A DNA stretch of 64,000 bases from Hoeflea phototrophica DFL-43 (GTDB lineage: Bacteria > Pseudomonadota > Alphaproteobacteria > Rhizobiales > Rhizobiaceae), in assembly GCF_000154705.2 (NCBI RefSeq), contig NZ_CM002917.1, forward strand, positions 2,987,853 through 3,051,852. The letters are read 5' to 3'. How positions within the stretch are numbered: position 1 is the first letter of the stretch; the number at the start of each line of letters is the position of its first letter. A program made the translations under genes and the position numbers. This document shows, piece by piece, positions 35,161 to 44,790 of the stretch. Under the pieces are notes generated by a model. That model did not search any database and was not told where the DNA came from. It saw nothing but the letters and a program-made list of their open reading frames with translations.

Positions 35161-36573
35161 TCAGCCGCCCCAGGGGCCGTGCTGCTCTCCATCCGCATCA
35201 AATCTCTCAAACCCGTGCGAGCCGAAAAAGTCGCGCTGCGCCTGGATCAGGTTGGCCGTGCCGCGCGCGCGGCGATAGGTGTCGAAATAGCTGACCGCAT
35301 TTGACAGCGCCGGCGCCGGAAGTCCGTTGATCACGGCATCGGAGACCACCCGGCGAAGCGGCCGGTCGGTGGCTTCAAGCATGGCGGAAAATGCCGGTGT
35401 CATCGCCAGATTGTCGACATCGGGCGTCTCGCTGAAGGCGGCGGCAATCTCGTCGAGAAACCGCGAGCGGATGATGCAGCCGGCGCGCCAGATCCTGGCA
35501 ATCGTCGCCATCGGCAAGTTCCAATCAAATTCCTTCGACGCCGCCGCCATCACCGCGAACCCTTGCGCATAGGCTGCGATCTTGCCTGCAAGCAAAGCCT
35601 GCTCCAGATCATCAATGACCGCCTGCCCTTCACGCCGGTCGACGATTGCCGGCAGTCCGAAGCGATGCTCTGCTGCCGCCCGCTCGCCACGCATCGCAGA
35701 CAGGCTGCGCGCCGCGACCGCCGCCTCGATTGCTGTCGCCGGCACGCCCATCATCTGGCTTTCGATCACCGACCAGCGGCCAGTGCCCTTCTGGCCCGCC
35801 GCATCCACAATCACGTCGACCAGCGGTTTCCCGGATGCCAGATCGTGGGTCTTGAGCACTTCGGCAGTGATATCGATGAGATAGGAATCAAGCGGCCCCG
35901 AGGCCCAGACCGAAAACACGCTGGCGATCGAGACTGCATCCATGTTGAGATGATCACGCATCACGCCATAGACCTCGGCGATCATCTGCATATCGGCATA
36001 CTCGATGCCGTTATGGATGGTCTTGACGAAATGGCCGGCGCCATTGTCACCGAGCCAGGCTGCACACGGCTCGCCCTTGTACTTGGCCGATATCGCCGTC
36101 AGCACCGGTTCGATCCGCCGCCAGTCAGCCTCTGCACCGCCAACCATGATCGACGGCCCATGCCGCGCGCCCTCGGCGCCACCCGACACACCCATGCCTA
36201 CGAAACCGGGCCCGTTGCCCTTGAGGTTTTCGAAACGCCGCATCGTGTCACGGAAATTGGCGTTTCCGGCATCGATGATGATGTCTGAGTCCTGCAGCAG
36301 CGGCTTGAGGGCTGCGATCTGCTCATCCACCGGATCACCGGCCTGAACCATGATGATGACCGGCCGGGGCGGTTTGATCGCGGCAACGAAATCTTCAAGC
36401 GTGGCAGTCGCGGTGATCCGGTCCGACAAGGGCCCTGCAGCAGCGGCAAAAGCTTCGGTGCGGGACTGCGTGCGATTGTAGACAGCAACGTGGTAGCCTT
36501 TGTCCGCGATATTGAGTGCAAGATTTGCACCCATCACACCCAATCCGATCAAACCTATGTCTGCCTGCGCCAT
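35161..36573 (-). CDS. gnd: 6-phosphogluconate dehydrogenase, decarboxylating
   Basis: The 470-residue enzyme oxidises 6-phosphogluconate to ribulose 5-phosphate with NADP in the pentose phosphate pathway. The Rossmann motif IGLIGLGVMGANLALNI is at the N-terminus, with FVGMGVSGGAEGARHGPSIM and the catalytic region HFVKTIHNGIEYADMQMIAE. The length is normal for the long form. ATG 36573 follows AGGAGCGGGC; a longer upstream frame is not needed. Confidence 0.95.
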   Translation of the reverse strand: MAQADIGLIGLGVMGANLALNIADKGYHVAVYNRTQSRTEAFAAAAGPLSDRITATATLEDFVAAIKPPRPVIIMVQAGDPVDEQIAALKPLLQDSDIIIDAGNANFRDTMRRFENLKGNGPGFVGMGVSGGAEGARHGPSIMVGGAEADWRRIEPVLTAISAKYKGEPCAAWLGDNGAGHFVKTIHNGIEYADMQMIAEVYGVMRDHLNMDAVSIASVFSVWASGPLDSYLIDITAEVLKTHDLASGKPLVDVIVDAAGQKGTGRWSVIESQMMGVPATAIEAAVAARSLSAMRGERAAAEHRFGLPAIVDRREGQAVIDDLEQALLAGKIAAYAQGFAVMAAASKEFDWNLPMATIARIWRAGCIIRSRFLDEIAAAFSETPDVDNLAMTPAFSAMLEATDRPLRRVVSDAVINGLPAPALSNAVSYFDTYRRARGTANLIQAQRDFFGSHGFERFDADGEQHGPWGG

Positions 36574-36709
36574 GCCCGCTCCTGCTCTGCCCGATTCTTC
36601 GTATGCGACAGTTTTGACGCAAGCATTGGAATGCAGCAAGCGCAGTTGGGCATAGCAGCACAAAAACGCTGTTCATGTTTAACCGGAATGCAAGGGCAGT
36701 CTGTCTGGA

Positions 36710-36868
36710 TCAATCCGTCTTGGGCTTGTCTTCGCCATCGTCAAGAACGCGCCAGGCAGCGCCATCCAGGTCCTCATACTGCCCGCTTTTCATCGACCAC
36801 AAAAAGGCAGCCAGACCCAGAGCGCCGAGAAAGAGCGCGATCGGTATGAGGAAGATCAAGTTGTTCAT
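36710..36868 (-). CDS. ccoS: Cytochrome cbb3 oxidase maturation protein CcoS
   Basis: The 52-residue product has one membrane helix (NNLIFLIPIALFLGALGLAA) followed by FLWSMKSGQYEDLDGAAWRV, the CcoS/FixS signature around GQYDD. It is needed to insert cofactors into CcoN. The start overlaps the ccoI stop by 4 bp (ATGA), so it is the last gene of the ccoGHIS operon. Confidence 0.92.
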   Translation of the reverse strand: MNNLIFLIPIALFLGALGLAAFLWSMKSGQYEDLDGAAWRVLDDGEDKPKTD

Positions 36869-39204
36869 ACCGAAGCCCCAAGCCCAGAATGCTGGCCGGC
36901 GAGCCTGGAGGCGTCAGCACTGCTCCGGCCCTCATCCGGCCGGGCGAAAGCCTCCACCCGCGCCTTGCGTCTCAATCGCAGTGAGTTGAGCACCACAATC
37001 ACCGAGGAGGAGGACATCGCCAGCGCCGCAATCAGCGGTGTCGCATGGCCAAGAACCGCTGCCGGCACGGCAATGCAATTGTAGAGAATCGCCAGGGCAA
37101 AGTTCTGCCTGATCAACTGCCCAGCCTTGCGCGACACTTCAATGGCCAGCGGCACCGCTTCGAGAGAATCGTGCAGGAACACGAAATCCGCAGCCATCCG
37201 CCCGACATCGGCGGCACTTGCCGGCGCCATGGAAACATGTGCGGCCGAAAGCGCCGGGGCGTCATTGAGCCCGTCCCCGACCATCAGCGGCTTGCCTCCG
37301 GCCGCTGCCAGAGCCTTGACCCTGTCGACCTTGCCACGCGGCCTCACACCGGCGACAAAATCCTCAACCCCGAGATCGCGCGCCAGGGCACTGACCGGTG
37401 CTTCGCGGTCGCCTGACAAAATCTCTGCATCAATTCCAAGAGCCGAAAGCCGCGCCACGGCCTGGGTCGCGCCCCGCCGCAGCTGATCTGAGAACAGGAA
37501 CACATCGAGGAACCGGCCATTTTTCGACAGGATCACCTGGCTCGCAGCCTCGGCCTGATCCGGTAAGTCTCCATCGCCATCCAGTGCGAAACCGGCGCGG
37601 CCAAGCCGGTAGACATCACCGTCCGGTGTGGACGCCGCAATGCCCTCGCCGGGCGTTTCGGTGATGCTGAAGTCCGGCAATTCCGTGTCAGGCGCGTCAT
37701 GTGCAGCCAGCGTCTGGCTGAGCGGATGCCTTGAGGCCGATGCGATCCGTGCGGCCAGTGCCAGATGGTTCTCATTGACAGCGGCGGCATTGATCAGCTG
37801 CGGCCGGCCCTGGGTCAGGGTTCCGGTCTTGTCGAACACCACACGGTCGGTCTCGGCCAGACGCTCCATGGCGGAACCGTCCTTGACCATGATGCCGTTT
37901 TCGAAAAGCCGGCCAGCGGCGACAACCTGAACCACGGGCACGGCAAGTCCGAGCGCGCAGGGACAGGTGATGATCAATACGGCCACCGAAGTCATCATCG
38001 CAACACGCCAGTCGCCCGAAACCACCATCCAGCCGACAAAGGTTCCAAGCGCCAGCAAATGCACCACAGGCGCGTAGATCGACGAGGCCCGGTCGGCAAG
38101 ACGGCGATAGCCTGCACGCCCGCTTTCGGCCGCCTCCATCATCGACACCATCTCTGCAAGGAACGAATTGCTGGCGCTGCGGGTGGCTTCGAGAACCAGC
38201 CCGCCGGTCAGATTGAGGGTTCCGGCCGGCGTCAGCGATCCGGCCTCGACAAGCTGCGGCGCGCTTTCGCCGTTGACCACGGCAAAATCCATGTCCGAAC
38301 GGCCCGAGATCACGCGGCCATCCACCGGGATTCGGTCGCCTGGTGCGATTGCCAGATGCATGCCCGGTTCGATCTCATCCAGCGCAAGATACTCACGGCT
38401 GCCGTCAGGCCTGATCACCATCGCCCCGCGCGGCGACAACCGCACCAGATTGCGAACCGCAGACCGCGCCCGCTCGCGCATCATGTGATCGAGGGTCCGG
38501 CCGGCCAGCAGGAAGAACAGAAGCGTGACCGAGGCATCGAAATAGGCATGCTCGCCATGGGTGATGGTCTCATGCAGCGAAATCGCATAGGCAAGCAGGA
38601 CTCCCAGAGTGATTGGCACATCCATATTGGCGCGACCATGCTTGAGCGCGCCCCAGGCAGAGCGGAAGAAGATACGTCCCGAATAGGCCAGCGCAGGTGC
38701 TGCGATCATCGCCGAGATCCAGTGAAACAGATCCCGTGTCGCAGCTTCCGCCCCGGACCAGACCGAGACAGACAAAAGCATCACGTTCATCGAGGCAAAG
38801 CCCGCGACTGCCAAGGCCTTGAGCAACTCGCGAAAGGCCGGATCCCCGGCCTCGTCAGCCCCTCCGGGCAGATGCGCGGGATACCCCAGCGCCGTAAAGC
38901 GCTCGCCAAGCGCGCTAAGCACCGCCTCGGCCTCACCGCCGCCCTTGGGGTCTTCGAACACCACCGACACCCGCCGGGTCGAAAGGTTGACCCTTGCATG
39001 GTCGACACCGCTGGTCTTGGGCAGCTCTTTTTCCAAAAGGGCGATGCAGGCGCCGCAGTGAACCCCGGGCACGATCAGATCGACCTGACGCATTCCGTTG
39101 CCGAGCGCGCGGCTCGACAGCCACATTTCCTCAGCCGACGGACCGTCGGATTTCAGCGCCTCAAGTTCCGCAGCGCTTTCTGTTCCCGCCGCGCAGCAGC
39201 TCAT
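36865..39204 (-). CDS. ccoI: Copper-translocating P-type ATPase CcoI/FixI
   Basis: The 779-residue P1B-type ATPase supplies copper for the cbb3 oxidase. It has an N-terminal HMA domain (GVHCGAC, Cys 50 and 53), the membrane metal motif TCPCALGL (about residue 413), phosphorylation loop FDKTGTLTQG (about 457), HP in SRHPLSQTL and hinge VGDGLNDAPALS. Start ATG 39204 gives MSCCAAGTES, a usual CcoI start, and overlaps the ccoH stop by 4 bp. Confidence 0.95.
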   Translation of the reverse strand: MSCCAAGTESAAELEALKSDGPSAEEMWLSSRALGNGMRQVDLIVPGVHCGACIALLEKELPKTSGVDHARVNLSTRRVSVVFEDPKGGGEAEAVLSALGERFTALGYPAHLPGGADEAGDPAFRELLKALAVAGFASMNVMLLSVSVWSGAEAATRDLFHWISAMIAAPALAYSGRIFFRSAWGALKHGRANMDVPITLGVLLAYAISLHETITHGEHAYFDASVTLLFFLLAGRTLDHMMRERARSAVRNLVRLSPRGAMVIRPDGSREYLALDEIEPGMHLAIAPGDRIPVDGRVISGRSDMDFAVVNGESAPQLVEAGSLTPAGTLNLTGGLVLEATRSASNSFLAEMVSMMEAAESGRAGYRRLADRASSIYAPVVHLLALGTFVGWMVVSGDWRVAMMTSVAVLIITCPCALGLAVPVVQVVAAGRLFENGIMVKDGSAMERLAETDRVVFDKTGTLTQGRPQLINAAAVNENHLALAARIASASRHPLSQTLAAHDAPDTELPDFSITETPGEGIAASTPDGDVYRLGRAGFALDGDGDLPDQAEAASQVILSKNGRFLDVFLFSDQLRRGATQAVARLSALGIDAEILSGDREAPVSALARDLGVEDFVAGVRPRGKVDRVKALAAAGGKPLMVGDGLNDAPALSAAHVSMAPASAADVGRMAADFVFLHDSLEAVPLAIEVSRKAGQLIRQNFALAILYNCIAVPAAVLGHATPLIAALAMSSSSVIVVLNSLRLRRKARVEAFARPDEGRSSADASRLAGQHSGLGASV

Positions 39205-39710
39205 GGGCGCATGCCCCCATCCGCGCCGACATGGAACCGACGTCCCTTCTTGTAGATGATCTCGCCACCGCGGAGCGCGGTCACATGGGCGATCCATTCA
39301 CCCTCGGCCAACGCACCCTCAGCGGTGAACTTGCCCGGCCCATCGGCCAGAAACACCAGTTCGCGGTCATCCTCCGTGCCGACCGGACGCCGCAGCGACG
39401 CACTCACACTGTCAGCCACCGCAGGCAAGCCGTTGCTGTCGGTCAGCAGGATCGAAACACCATCGGAACCGGGATCAAATGCAACATCGAACCCCTTGGC
39501 CGCAATCGCACGGGATTGCGCCGCCTGGGTGTTGAATTGCTGGCTTGCAACATAGGTGTTGGGAACCACCAGCCCGCTCCAGGTGGTCACCGCGAACCGG
39601 GCCATGATCATGTTGACCGTGAAGATGACAGCGAAGAACGCCACCATGGAAAACAGCATGTGCTTGCCGGTGAATTCCTTGGGCTGGAAGATCGAGCGGA
39701 TCAGGGTCAT
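39201..39710 (-). CDS. ccoH: Cytochrome cbb3 assembly protein CcoH/FixH
   Basis: The 169-residue protein has one N-terminal membrane helix (FSMVAFFAVIFTVNMIMARF) preceded by FTGKHM, then a periplasmic FixH domain (TWSGLVVPNTYVASQQFNTQ). It stabilises the oxidase complex. It overlaps ccoG upstream and ccoI downstream by 4 bp each, so the four genes are translationally coupled. Confidence 0.93.
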   Translation of the reverse strand: MTLIRSIFQPKEFTGKHMLFSMVAFFAVIFTVNMIMARFAVTTWSGLVVPNTYVASQQFNTQAAQSRAIAAKGFDVAFDPGSDGVSILLTDSNGLPAVADSVSASLRRPVGTEDDRELVFLADGPGKFTAEGALAEGEWIAHVTALRGGEIIYKKGRRFHVGADGGMRP

Positions 39711-41293
39711 TGGTTCATCTCCGGTGCATGGAAGTTGGCGATATAGACGTCCCGTTCGTCGCTGGCAGTCTCTTCAACGATAAAACGGAAGCTGGCATTG
39801 GTTGATGTGATGAACTCCTTGGGCTGGAGCACATGCACCTTGAGTTCGCGCAGCCTGTCCGGCTCGACCGGGATCGCGAACGAGACACCGGGCGCTTCAT
39901 CAATGCCGATAACATGCATGGTAGCGCCTGGAAGGCCGTCAAGCGACAGCTCGATCACCCGCGGTTCGGCAATCATGTTGAGAATCTTGATCGAATAACC
40001 GTTGCGAATGTCGCCATTGGATTCCATCACGAATTGTGGATTGCGGTCATGCAGCACATTGACCTCGAGACGATCCCGCGACAGCAGCGCGACCAGCAGC
40101 CCGACACCGACCGCTGACCACACACCCATATAGAGCAGCGAGCGCGGGCGGAAGATGATGCGCCAGTCGAAATGCTTGACCTTGTCAATGAAACCGCCAT
40201 CCGCGGTTCGAACGCGGGACGGATCGAGCCCGCCGGTTTCAGGGCTCTGCGCAAGCGCCATATTGTCGGCATAATCGGCCAGGGTCGCATAGGAGATCAG
40301 GCCACGCGACCGGTCGAGCTTGTCCATGATTGCGTCACAGGCATCGATACAAAGCGCGCAGGTGATGCACTCGAGCTGTTGGCCGTCACGAATGTCGATG
40401 CCCATGGGACAGACGGCCACACAGGCATTGCAATCGACGCAATCGCCCTGCACCAACCCCTCCGCGGCGGCCTTCTTGGCATGCCGGCCGCGCGGCTCGC
40501 CCCGCCAGTCATTGTAGGTGACGACCAAAGAGTTCTCGTCGAGCATTGCCGCCTGAATCCGCGGCCAGGGGCACATATAGATGCAGACCTGCTCGCGCAT
40601 CAGCCCGCCGAAAGTGTAGGTTGTCGCGGTCAGGATCGCCACGGTGATGTAGGCCACCGGCGCGGCATTGCCTTCGATGAAACTCATCAACAGCGTCGGA
40701 GCATCGGCAAAATAGAAGATCCATGCACCACCGGTGGCGACGCCGATCATGATCCAGATTGCGTGCTTGAGCACCCGCTTGCCCAGCTTGGATGCGCTCC
40801 AGGGCGCCATGTCGAGCTTCATACGCTGGTTTCGGTCTCCCTCGATGGCGCGCTCAACCACCAGAAACAAATCAACCCACACGGTTTGCGGACAGGTGTA
40901 GCCGCACCAGGCCCGGCCCACCGCCGAGGTGATCAGGAACAACCCGAAACCCGCCATCACCAGAAGGCCGGCGACAAAGAAGAATTCCTGCGGCCAGATC
41001 TCGATGAAAAAGAAATAGAACCGCCGGTTGGCAATATCGAGCAGCACCGCCTGATCCGGCGCATAGGGCCCGCGGTCCCACCTGATCCAGGGGGTGATGT
41101 AGTAGATGCCAAGCGTGACCAGCATCACCAGCCACTTGAACCGCCGATAGGTGCCCTCTGCGCGCTTGGGGAAGATCTTCTTGCGCGCTTCATAAAGCGG
41201 CTTGCGCTTCCAGGCGGCATTGACCGCCTCGGCTTCAAGTCTCTCGATGTCGTCAGGGTCTTGCGACGGGTCGGGGGCAGTACGCGTGTTCAT
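39707..41293 (-). CDS. ccoG: Cytochrome cbb3 assembly ferredoxin-like protein CcoG/FixG
   Basis: The 528-residue protein has several membrane helices, a GYTCPQTVW motif, two 4Fe-4S clusters in CVDCNACVAVCPMGIDIRDG and CITCALCIDACDAIMD, and a C-terminal periplasmic domain. CcoG is a copper reductase or redox factor in cbb3 biogenesis. It leads the ccoGHIS operon; a perfect FNR/FixK box lies about 60 bp upstream of its start. Confidence 0.95.
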   Translation of the reverse strand: MNTRTAPDPSQDPDDIERLEAEAVNAAWKRKPLYEARKKIFPKRAEGTYRRFKWLVMLVTLGIYYITPWIRWDRGPYAPDQAVLLDIANRRFYFFFIEIWPQEFFFVAGLLVMAGFGLFLITSAVGRAWCGYTCPQTVWVDLFLVVERAIEGDRNQRMKLDMAPWSASKLGKRVLKHAIWIMIGVATGGAWIFYFADAPTLLMSFIEGNAAPVAYITVAILTATTYTFGGLMREQVCIYMCPWPRIQAAMLDENSLVVTYNDWRGEPRGRHAKKAAAEGLVQGDCVDCNACVAVCPMGIDIRDGQQLECITCALCIDACDAIMDKLDRSRGLISYATLADYADNMALAQSPETGGLDPSRVRTADGGFIDKVKHFDWRIIFRPRSLLYMGVWSAVGVGLLVALLSRDRLEVNVLHDRNPQFVMESNGDIRNGYSIKILNMIAEPRVIELSLDGLPGATMHVIGIDEAPGVSFAIPVEPDRLRELKVHVLQPKEFITSTNASFRFIVEETASDERDVYIANFHAPEMNQ

Positions 41294-41345
41294 TGGGGCA
41301 CCATTGGTTTGGTGCGCACCATGCTCCTACGCCCTGCCCGCCGCC

Positions 41346-41359
41346 TTGATCAAGATCAA
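41346..41359 (-). promoter_or_regulatory. FNR/FixK box upstream of ccoG
   Basis: TTGATCAAGATCAA fits TTGAT-N4-ATCAA perfectly. Its centre is about 60 bp upstream of the ccoG start, which fits an activator centred near -41.5. It implies low-oxygen induction of ccoGHIS. Confidence 0.88.
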
Positions 41360-41386
41360 GCGGCATTACACAGATATGTGACCCGT

Positions 41387-42547
41387 TCAGGCAACAAGAC
41401 CCGTGCGCTCGACAACCCACCAGAGCGCAATCACACCGATGGCCAGCGACATCGGCATGGTCACGCGCGTGCGGTACCAAGACCTGTCGGAAAACCAGGC
41501 GCCAAACAGCGCATAACAGGCCGCGACCACCGCCAGCTGCCCGACTTCCACACCGATATTGAACCCGATGAGACCACTGGCGAAATGCGCCGGCGACAGC
41601 CCGAATTCGGTCAGCACCCCGGCAAAGCCCAGACCATGCAGCAGACCGAAGGCAAACACCACGTAGGGCCGCCAGCGGCTGAGCCTGTCGGTGCCGAGAT
41701 TTTCAACGGCGATGAACAGGATCGAGGCGGCAATCAGCGGTTCGACAATCGAGGCAGGCAGACTGATCACGCCCAGCATCGCCATCGCCAGCGTGACCGA
41801 GTGGGCCACGGTAAAGGCGGTGATCTGGATCAAGAGCGGCTTGAGCCGTGGCGACAGCAGGAACAGCCCGACGACAAACAGGATATGATCGAGCCCCTTG
41901 GGAACGATATGGGTAAAGCCGATGCCGATGTAATCGAGGAACACCTGCCCCGCGCTCATGCTCAGGCCACCCTCCACCGGGATCGGCGCACTGGGACTGC
42001 CATCCCCGAGATAGGCCGAATAGCTGTGGCCGCCCTGATTATCGGGCACACGAATGACACTTGGGCCAAAGGCCGGATCGAAGGAGAAGGCAACCTCGCG
42101 CGCACCCGGCGGCAGGCTGCCGGTCAACACCAGACGGCTCAACCGGGCAAAATCCGTGTCGCCGACTGGATCAAGCTCAATGGACGTCACGTCAAGCGCA
42201 ATCCGCTGTTCGCCCGTCGTCAGCCTGATGCCATCGAGAAAACGCTCCTTTGACCTTTCAAACTCGGCCGCCAGCGCCGTCTCATCCAGGAGCCGCAGAT
42301 CATCATAGACCGCCGCATTGGGGCTCTCATCCGTGTCGGCATGCCCGGCGCCGACTTCCGCAATCGCGGCTTCAAGGATCAGCGACATACCGAGCCGCAC
42401 GGTGCCATCGCCCGCAAAAACCAGATCGACAATCGCAGGCCGGATCTCATGCGCACGCGCTGCGCCGGGGCCCGCGGCAAGCATGGCAACCGCAATCATA
42501 ATCAAGGCAAGGACTTGATTTATCTTTTTAAGGAACAGATGCATCAT
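41387..42547 (-). CDS. HupE/UreJ_2-family membrane protein
   Basis: The 386-residue product has a signal sequence ending AARAHEIRPAIV, a periplasmic domain of about 180 residues and a C-terminal membrane half with HupE/UreJ motifs: GFTHIVPKGLDHILFVVGLF, TAFTVAHSVTLA and FGLLHGLGFAG. His residues in these helices suggest metal handling; HupE and UreJ relatives move nickel. It starts 25 bp from the divergent DUF4198-like gene, so they are probably co-regulated. The substrate is inference. Confidence 0.75.
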   Translation of the reverse strand: MMHLFLKKINQVLALIMIAVAMLAAGPGAARAHEIRPAIVDLVFAGDGTVRLGMSLILEAAIAEVGAGHADTDESPNAAVYDDLRLLDETALAAEFERSKERFLDGIRLTTGEQRIALDVTSIELDPVGDTDFARLSRLVLTGSLPPGAREVAFSFDPAFGPSVIRVPDNQGGHSYSAYLGDGSPSAPIPVEGGLSMSAGQVFLDYIGIGFTHIVPKGLDHILFVVGLFLLSPRLKPLLIQITAFTVAHSVTLAMAMLGVISLPASIVEPLIAASILFIAVENLGTDRLSRWRPYVVFAFGLLHGLGFAGVLTEFGLSPAHFASGLIGFNIGVEVGQLAVVAACYALFGAWFSDRSWYRTRVTMPMSLAIGVIALWWVVERTGLVA

Positions 42548-42572
42548 CAAGACCACATTGGAGACATGGAAA

Positions 42573-43388
42573 ATGGCAGGACCCTTGGGGCGCACAGCAA
42601 TTTCAGCATTAATTGTCGCGATGATGGCGGCGAGTCCAGCCCTGAGCCACGAATTCTGGATCGAACCGGAAGACTATTCAATCGCGCAAGGCGACCGGAT
42701 CCGCGCCGACATCAAGGTCGGGCAGGATTTCAAGGGCGATATTTTTCCCTACATCGCCTCCCGCTTCGTCGCCTTCCAGCGCCATGACAAGCTCGGCGTC
42801 AGCGATGTCGAAGGCACGGCGGGCGACCTGCCTGCCCTCTCCCAGACACCGCGCATTGAAGGGCTGACGCTGTTCACCTATCACTCAAACGAAAACCGGA
42901 TAACTTTTGTCGACTGGGAGAAATTCACCAGCTATCTCGCCTATGAAGGCCTGAACGCCGTTGCCGCCCGCCACGATGCCCGTGGCCTGCCACGCGACAG
43001 AATCCGCGAGATCTACATCCGCTGCGCCAAGACCCTGGTCAATGTCGGACCAGACGTGACCGGCCAGGACCGCGCCACAGGCCTGCCGCTCGAACTGGTG
43101 GCCGAACAGAACCCCGGCACGCTCACCCCGGGCGAAGACATGCGCTTCCGCCTGCTCTGGCAAGGCGCACCGCAGCCCGACACCCAGGTCGCGTTGTTCG
43201 CCAAGGGCAGCGAAGGCGCCGAGGCAGCCCGAACCCTCACCCGCACCGACGCTGACGGCTATGCCAGCTTCACGGTTCCCACCGGGGGAGCCTATCTGGT
43301 CTCAGCCGTCCACATGATCGAACCGGCAGCGGACAGCAAAACCGACTGGCAGAGTTATTGGGCGTCGCTGACCTTTGGGGTGGAGTAG
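42573..43388 (+). CDS. DUF4198-like periplasmic protein
   Basis: The 271-residue product has a signal peptide (GRTAISALIVAMMAASPALS) followed by HEFWIEPEDYSI, the start typical of DUF4198 (NikK-like) proteins. A C-terminal Ig-like region (TRTDADGYASFTVPTGGAYL) and ASLTFGVE complete the family pattern. Relatives are encoded with nickel or cobalt transporters. It is divergent from the HupE-like gene by 25 bp, supporting a joint metal-uptake role. Several upstream starts are possible; ATG 42573 has GGAG nine bases ahead. Confidence 0.75.
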   Translation: MAGPLGRTAISALIVAMMAASPALSHEFWIEPEDYSIAQGDRIRADIKVGQDFKGDIFPYIASRFVAFQRHDKLGVSDVEGTAGDLPALSQTPRIEGLTLFTYHSNENRITFVDWEKFTSYLAYEGLNAVAARHDARGLPRDRIREIYIRCAKTLVNVGPDVTGQDRATGLPLELVAEQNPGTLTPGEDMRFRLLWQGAPQPDTQVALFAKGSEGAEAARTLTRTDADGYASFTVPTGGAYLVSAVHMIEPAADSKTDWQSYWASLTFGVE

Positions 43389-43491
43389 CGATGCTGCACA
43401 GTTCAGCCGGGAACATGCACGGAATTCCCATCGCGCAGCGGATCGGCATCGGGCCATACCACTCCCGCATGAAAGGACAGCGTCCATCGGC

Positions 43492-44661
43492 ATGACCGAC
43501 ATAGATGAAATCAACCGCTGGATGATGTCCGAAGGCCGCGAGCTTGGAGATGGCGCCCAGATCGTCGAGAGCTATGTATCCCGCTTGAAGGCAGCAGGCG
43601 TACCAATCGCCCGCGCCAATATTGCCCAGCGCTTTGCCAATCCGTTGCTGGTGGCCTGGGGGGTGATCTGGACACCGGAAGGCTCAACCGAATACGACGT
43701 GACCCACGCCACCCTGGACACGATCTCCTATATCGGCAGCCCGTTCGAATATGTCCTTACCAACGACAGGCCACTGCACAAGAGCCTCGTGAACCTGGAC
43801 CGTGACAGCGAGCATATCTCCTATCTCGAACTCGCCGACGGCGGCGGGACGGACATCTTTGCCAACGTGCTGAAGTATGGCGACGGGTCACGGCATGGCT
43901 GTACCTATGTCACCAACGTGCCGGAAGGTTTCACGCAGGCCCAGATCGACATCATTCACGCAACGAGGTTCGGCCTGTCAGCCGCGATAGAACCCGTCAC
44001 CATGCGGCGCTCCACCGAAAGCCTGTTGCGGACCTATATCGGCAATGATCCGGCCTCGGCGGTGTCGAACGGGACCATTCGAAGGGGCGGACACCAGGTG
44101 CTTGAGGCGGTTGTCATGTTCACGGATTTGCGCGGCTTTACCTCGAAGTCGGAACAGTGGAGCGAGCAGAGACTGCTCAACGCACTCAACGGCTATTTCG
44201 ATGTGGTGGTTCAGGCCGTCGAAGAGAACGGCGGCGATGTCCTGAAATTCATGGGAGACGGGGTTCTTTCAATCTTCAAGGTCGAGGACGCAACGGCGCC
44301 CGACAATCAATGCAAAATGGCGATAGAGGCGGCGCGCGCGGCAATAAGGGGGCTGCGTGAGCTCAATGAACGGCGGGCAACGGAAAATGAAGACAGCTTG
44401 TCGATGGGCATCGGCATCAATGTCGGTCCGGTCACCTACGGCAATATCGGCAGTCCGGGCCGGCTCGATTTCACCGTTCTCGGCTCAGCCGTGAACGTTG
44501 CGAGCAGGGTCCAGGACCTGTGCAAGACACTGGAGAAGCCGGTTCTGGCGACCAAACAGGTTGCCCAACATGCCATCACAGCATTCACCAGCCAGGGACA
44601 CCATTCCATTCGCGGGGTCGATGCACCAATCGAGGTGTTCGCACTGAACCAATCGCCCTGA
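43492..44661 (+). CDS. Class III adenylate/guanylate cyclase
   Basis: The 389-residue protein has an N-terminal sensor-like region of about 200 residues (FANPLLVAWGVIWTPEGSTE, then THATLDTISYIGSPFEYVLT) as in rhizobial cyclases, and a C-terminal class III catalytic domain. The metal-binding Asp lies in VVMFTDLRGFTSKSE and the second in FMGDGVLSIF; the dimer-arm region is GINVGPVTYGNIG. It follows the DUF4198-like gene by 103 bp and ends before a clear terminator. The signal sensed is unknown. Confidence 0.9.
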   Translation: MTDIDEINRWMMSEGRELGDGAQIVESYVSRLKAAGVPIARANIAQRFANPLLVAWGVIWTPEGSTEYDVTHATLDTISYIGSPFEYVLTNDRPLHKSLVNLDRDSEHISYLELADGGGTDIFANVLKYGDGSRHGCTYVTNVPEGFTQAQIDIIHATRFGLSAAIEPVTMRRSTESLLRTYIGNDPASAVSNGTIRRGGHQVLEAVVMFTDLRGFTSKSEQWSEQRLLNALNGYFDVVVQAVEENGGDVLKFMGDGVLSIFKVEDATAPDNQCKMAIEAARAAIRGLRELNERRATENEDSLSMGIGINVGPVTYGNIGSPGRLDFTVLGSAVNVASRVQDLCKTLEKPVLATKQVAQHAITAFTSQGHHSIRGVDAPIEVFALNQSP

Positions 44662-44702
44662 CCAGACACCATCCATCCACGGCACTTCCGTGCCGCAAAC
44701 AA

Positions 44703-44741
44703 AAGACCCCGCCGGACAGCCATCCGGCGGGGTCTTGTCGT
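44703..44741 (+). terminator. Rho-independent terminator
   Basis: A 12-bp perfect stem (GACCCCGCCGGA 44705-44716 with TCCGGCGGGGTC 44723-44734), an A-run before and TTGTCGTTTC after. It lies between the cyclase and the convergent ccoP and may serve both. Confidence 0.88.
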
Positions 44742-44790
44742 TTCATTGGGGCGAGGCCCCGGGTCCGGCCCCGGTCCGGGCCAGAGGCGG

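Noticed and set aside
37765..42253. Very long plus-strand frames (496 and 693 codons) opposite ccoI, ccoG and the HupE-like gene
   Set aside because: They lie antisense to well-recognised genes and give Arg/His/Gln-rich products without domains.
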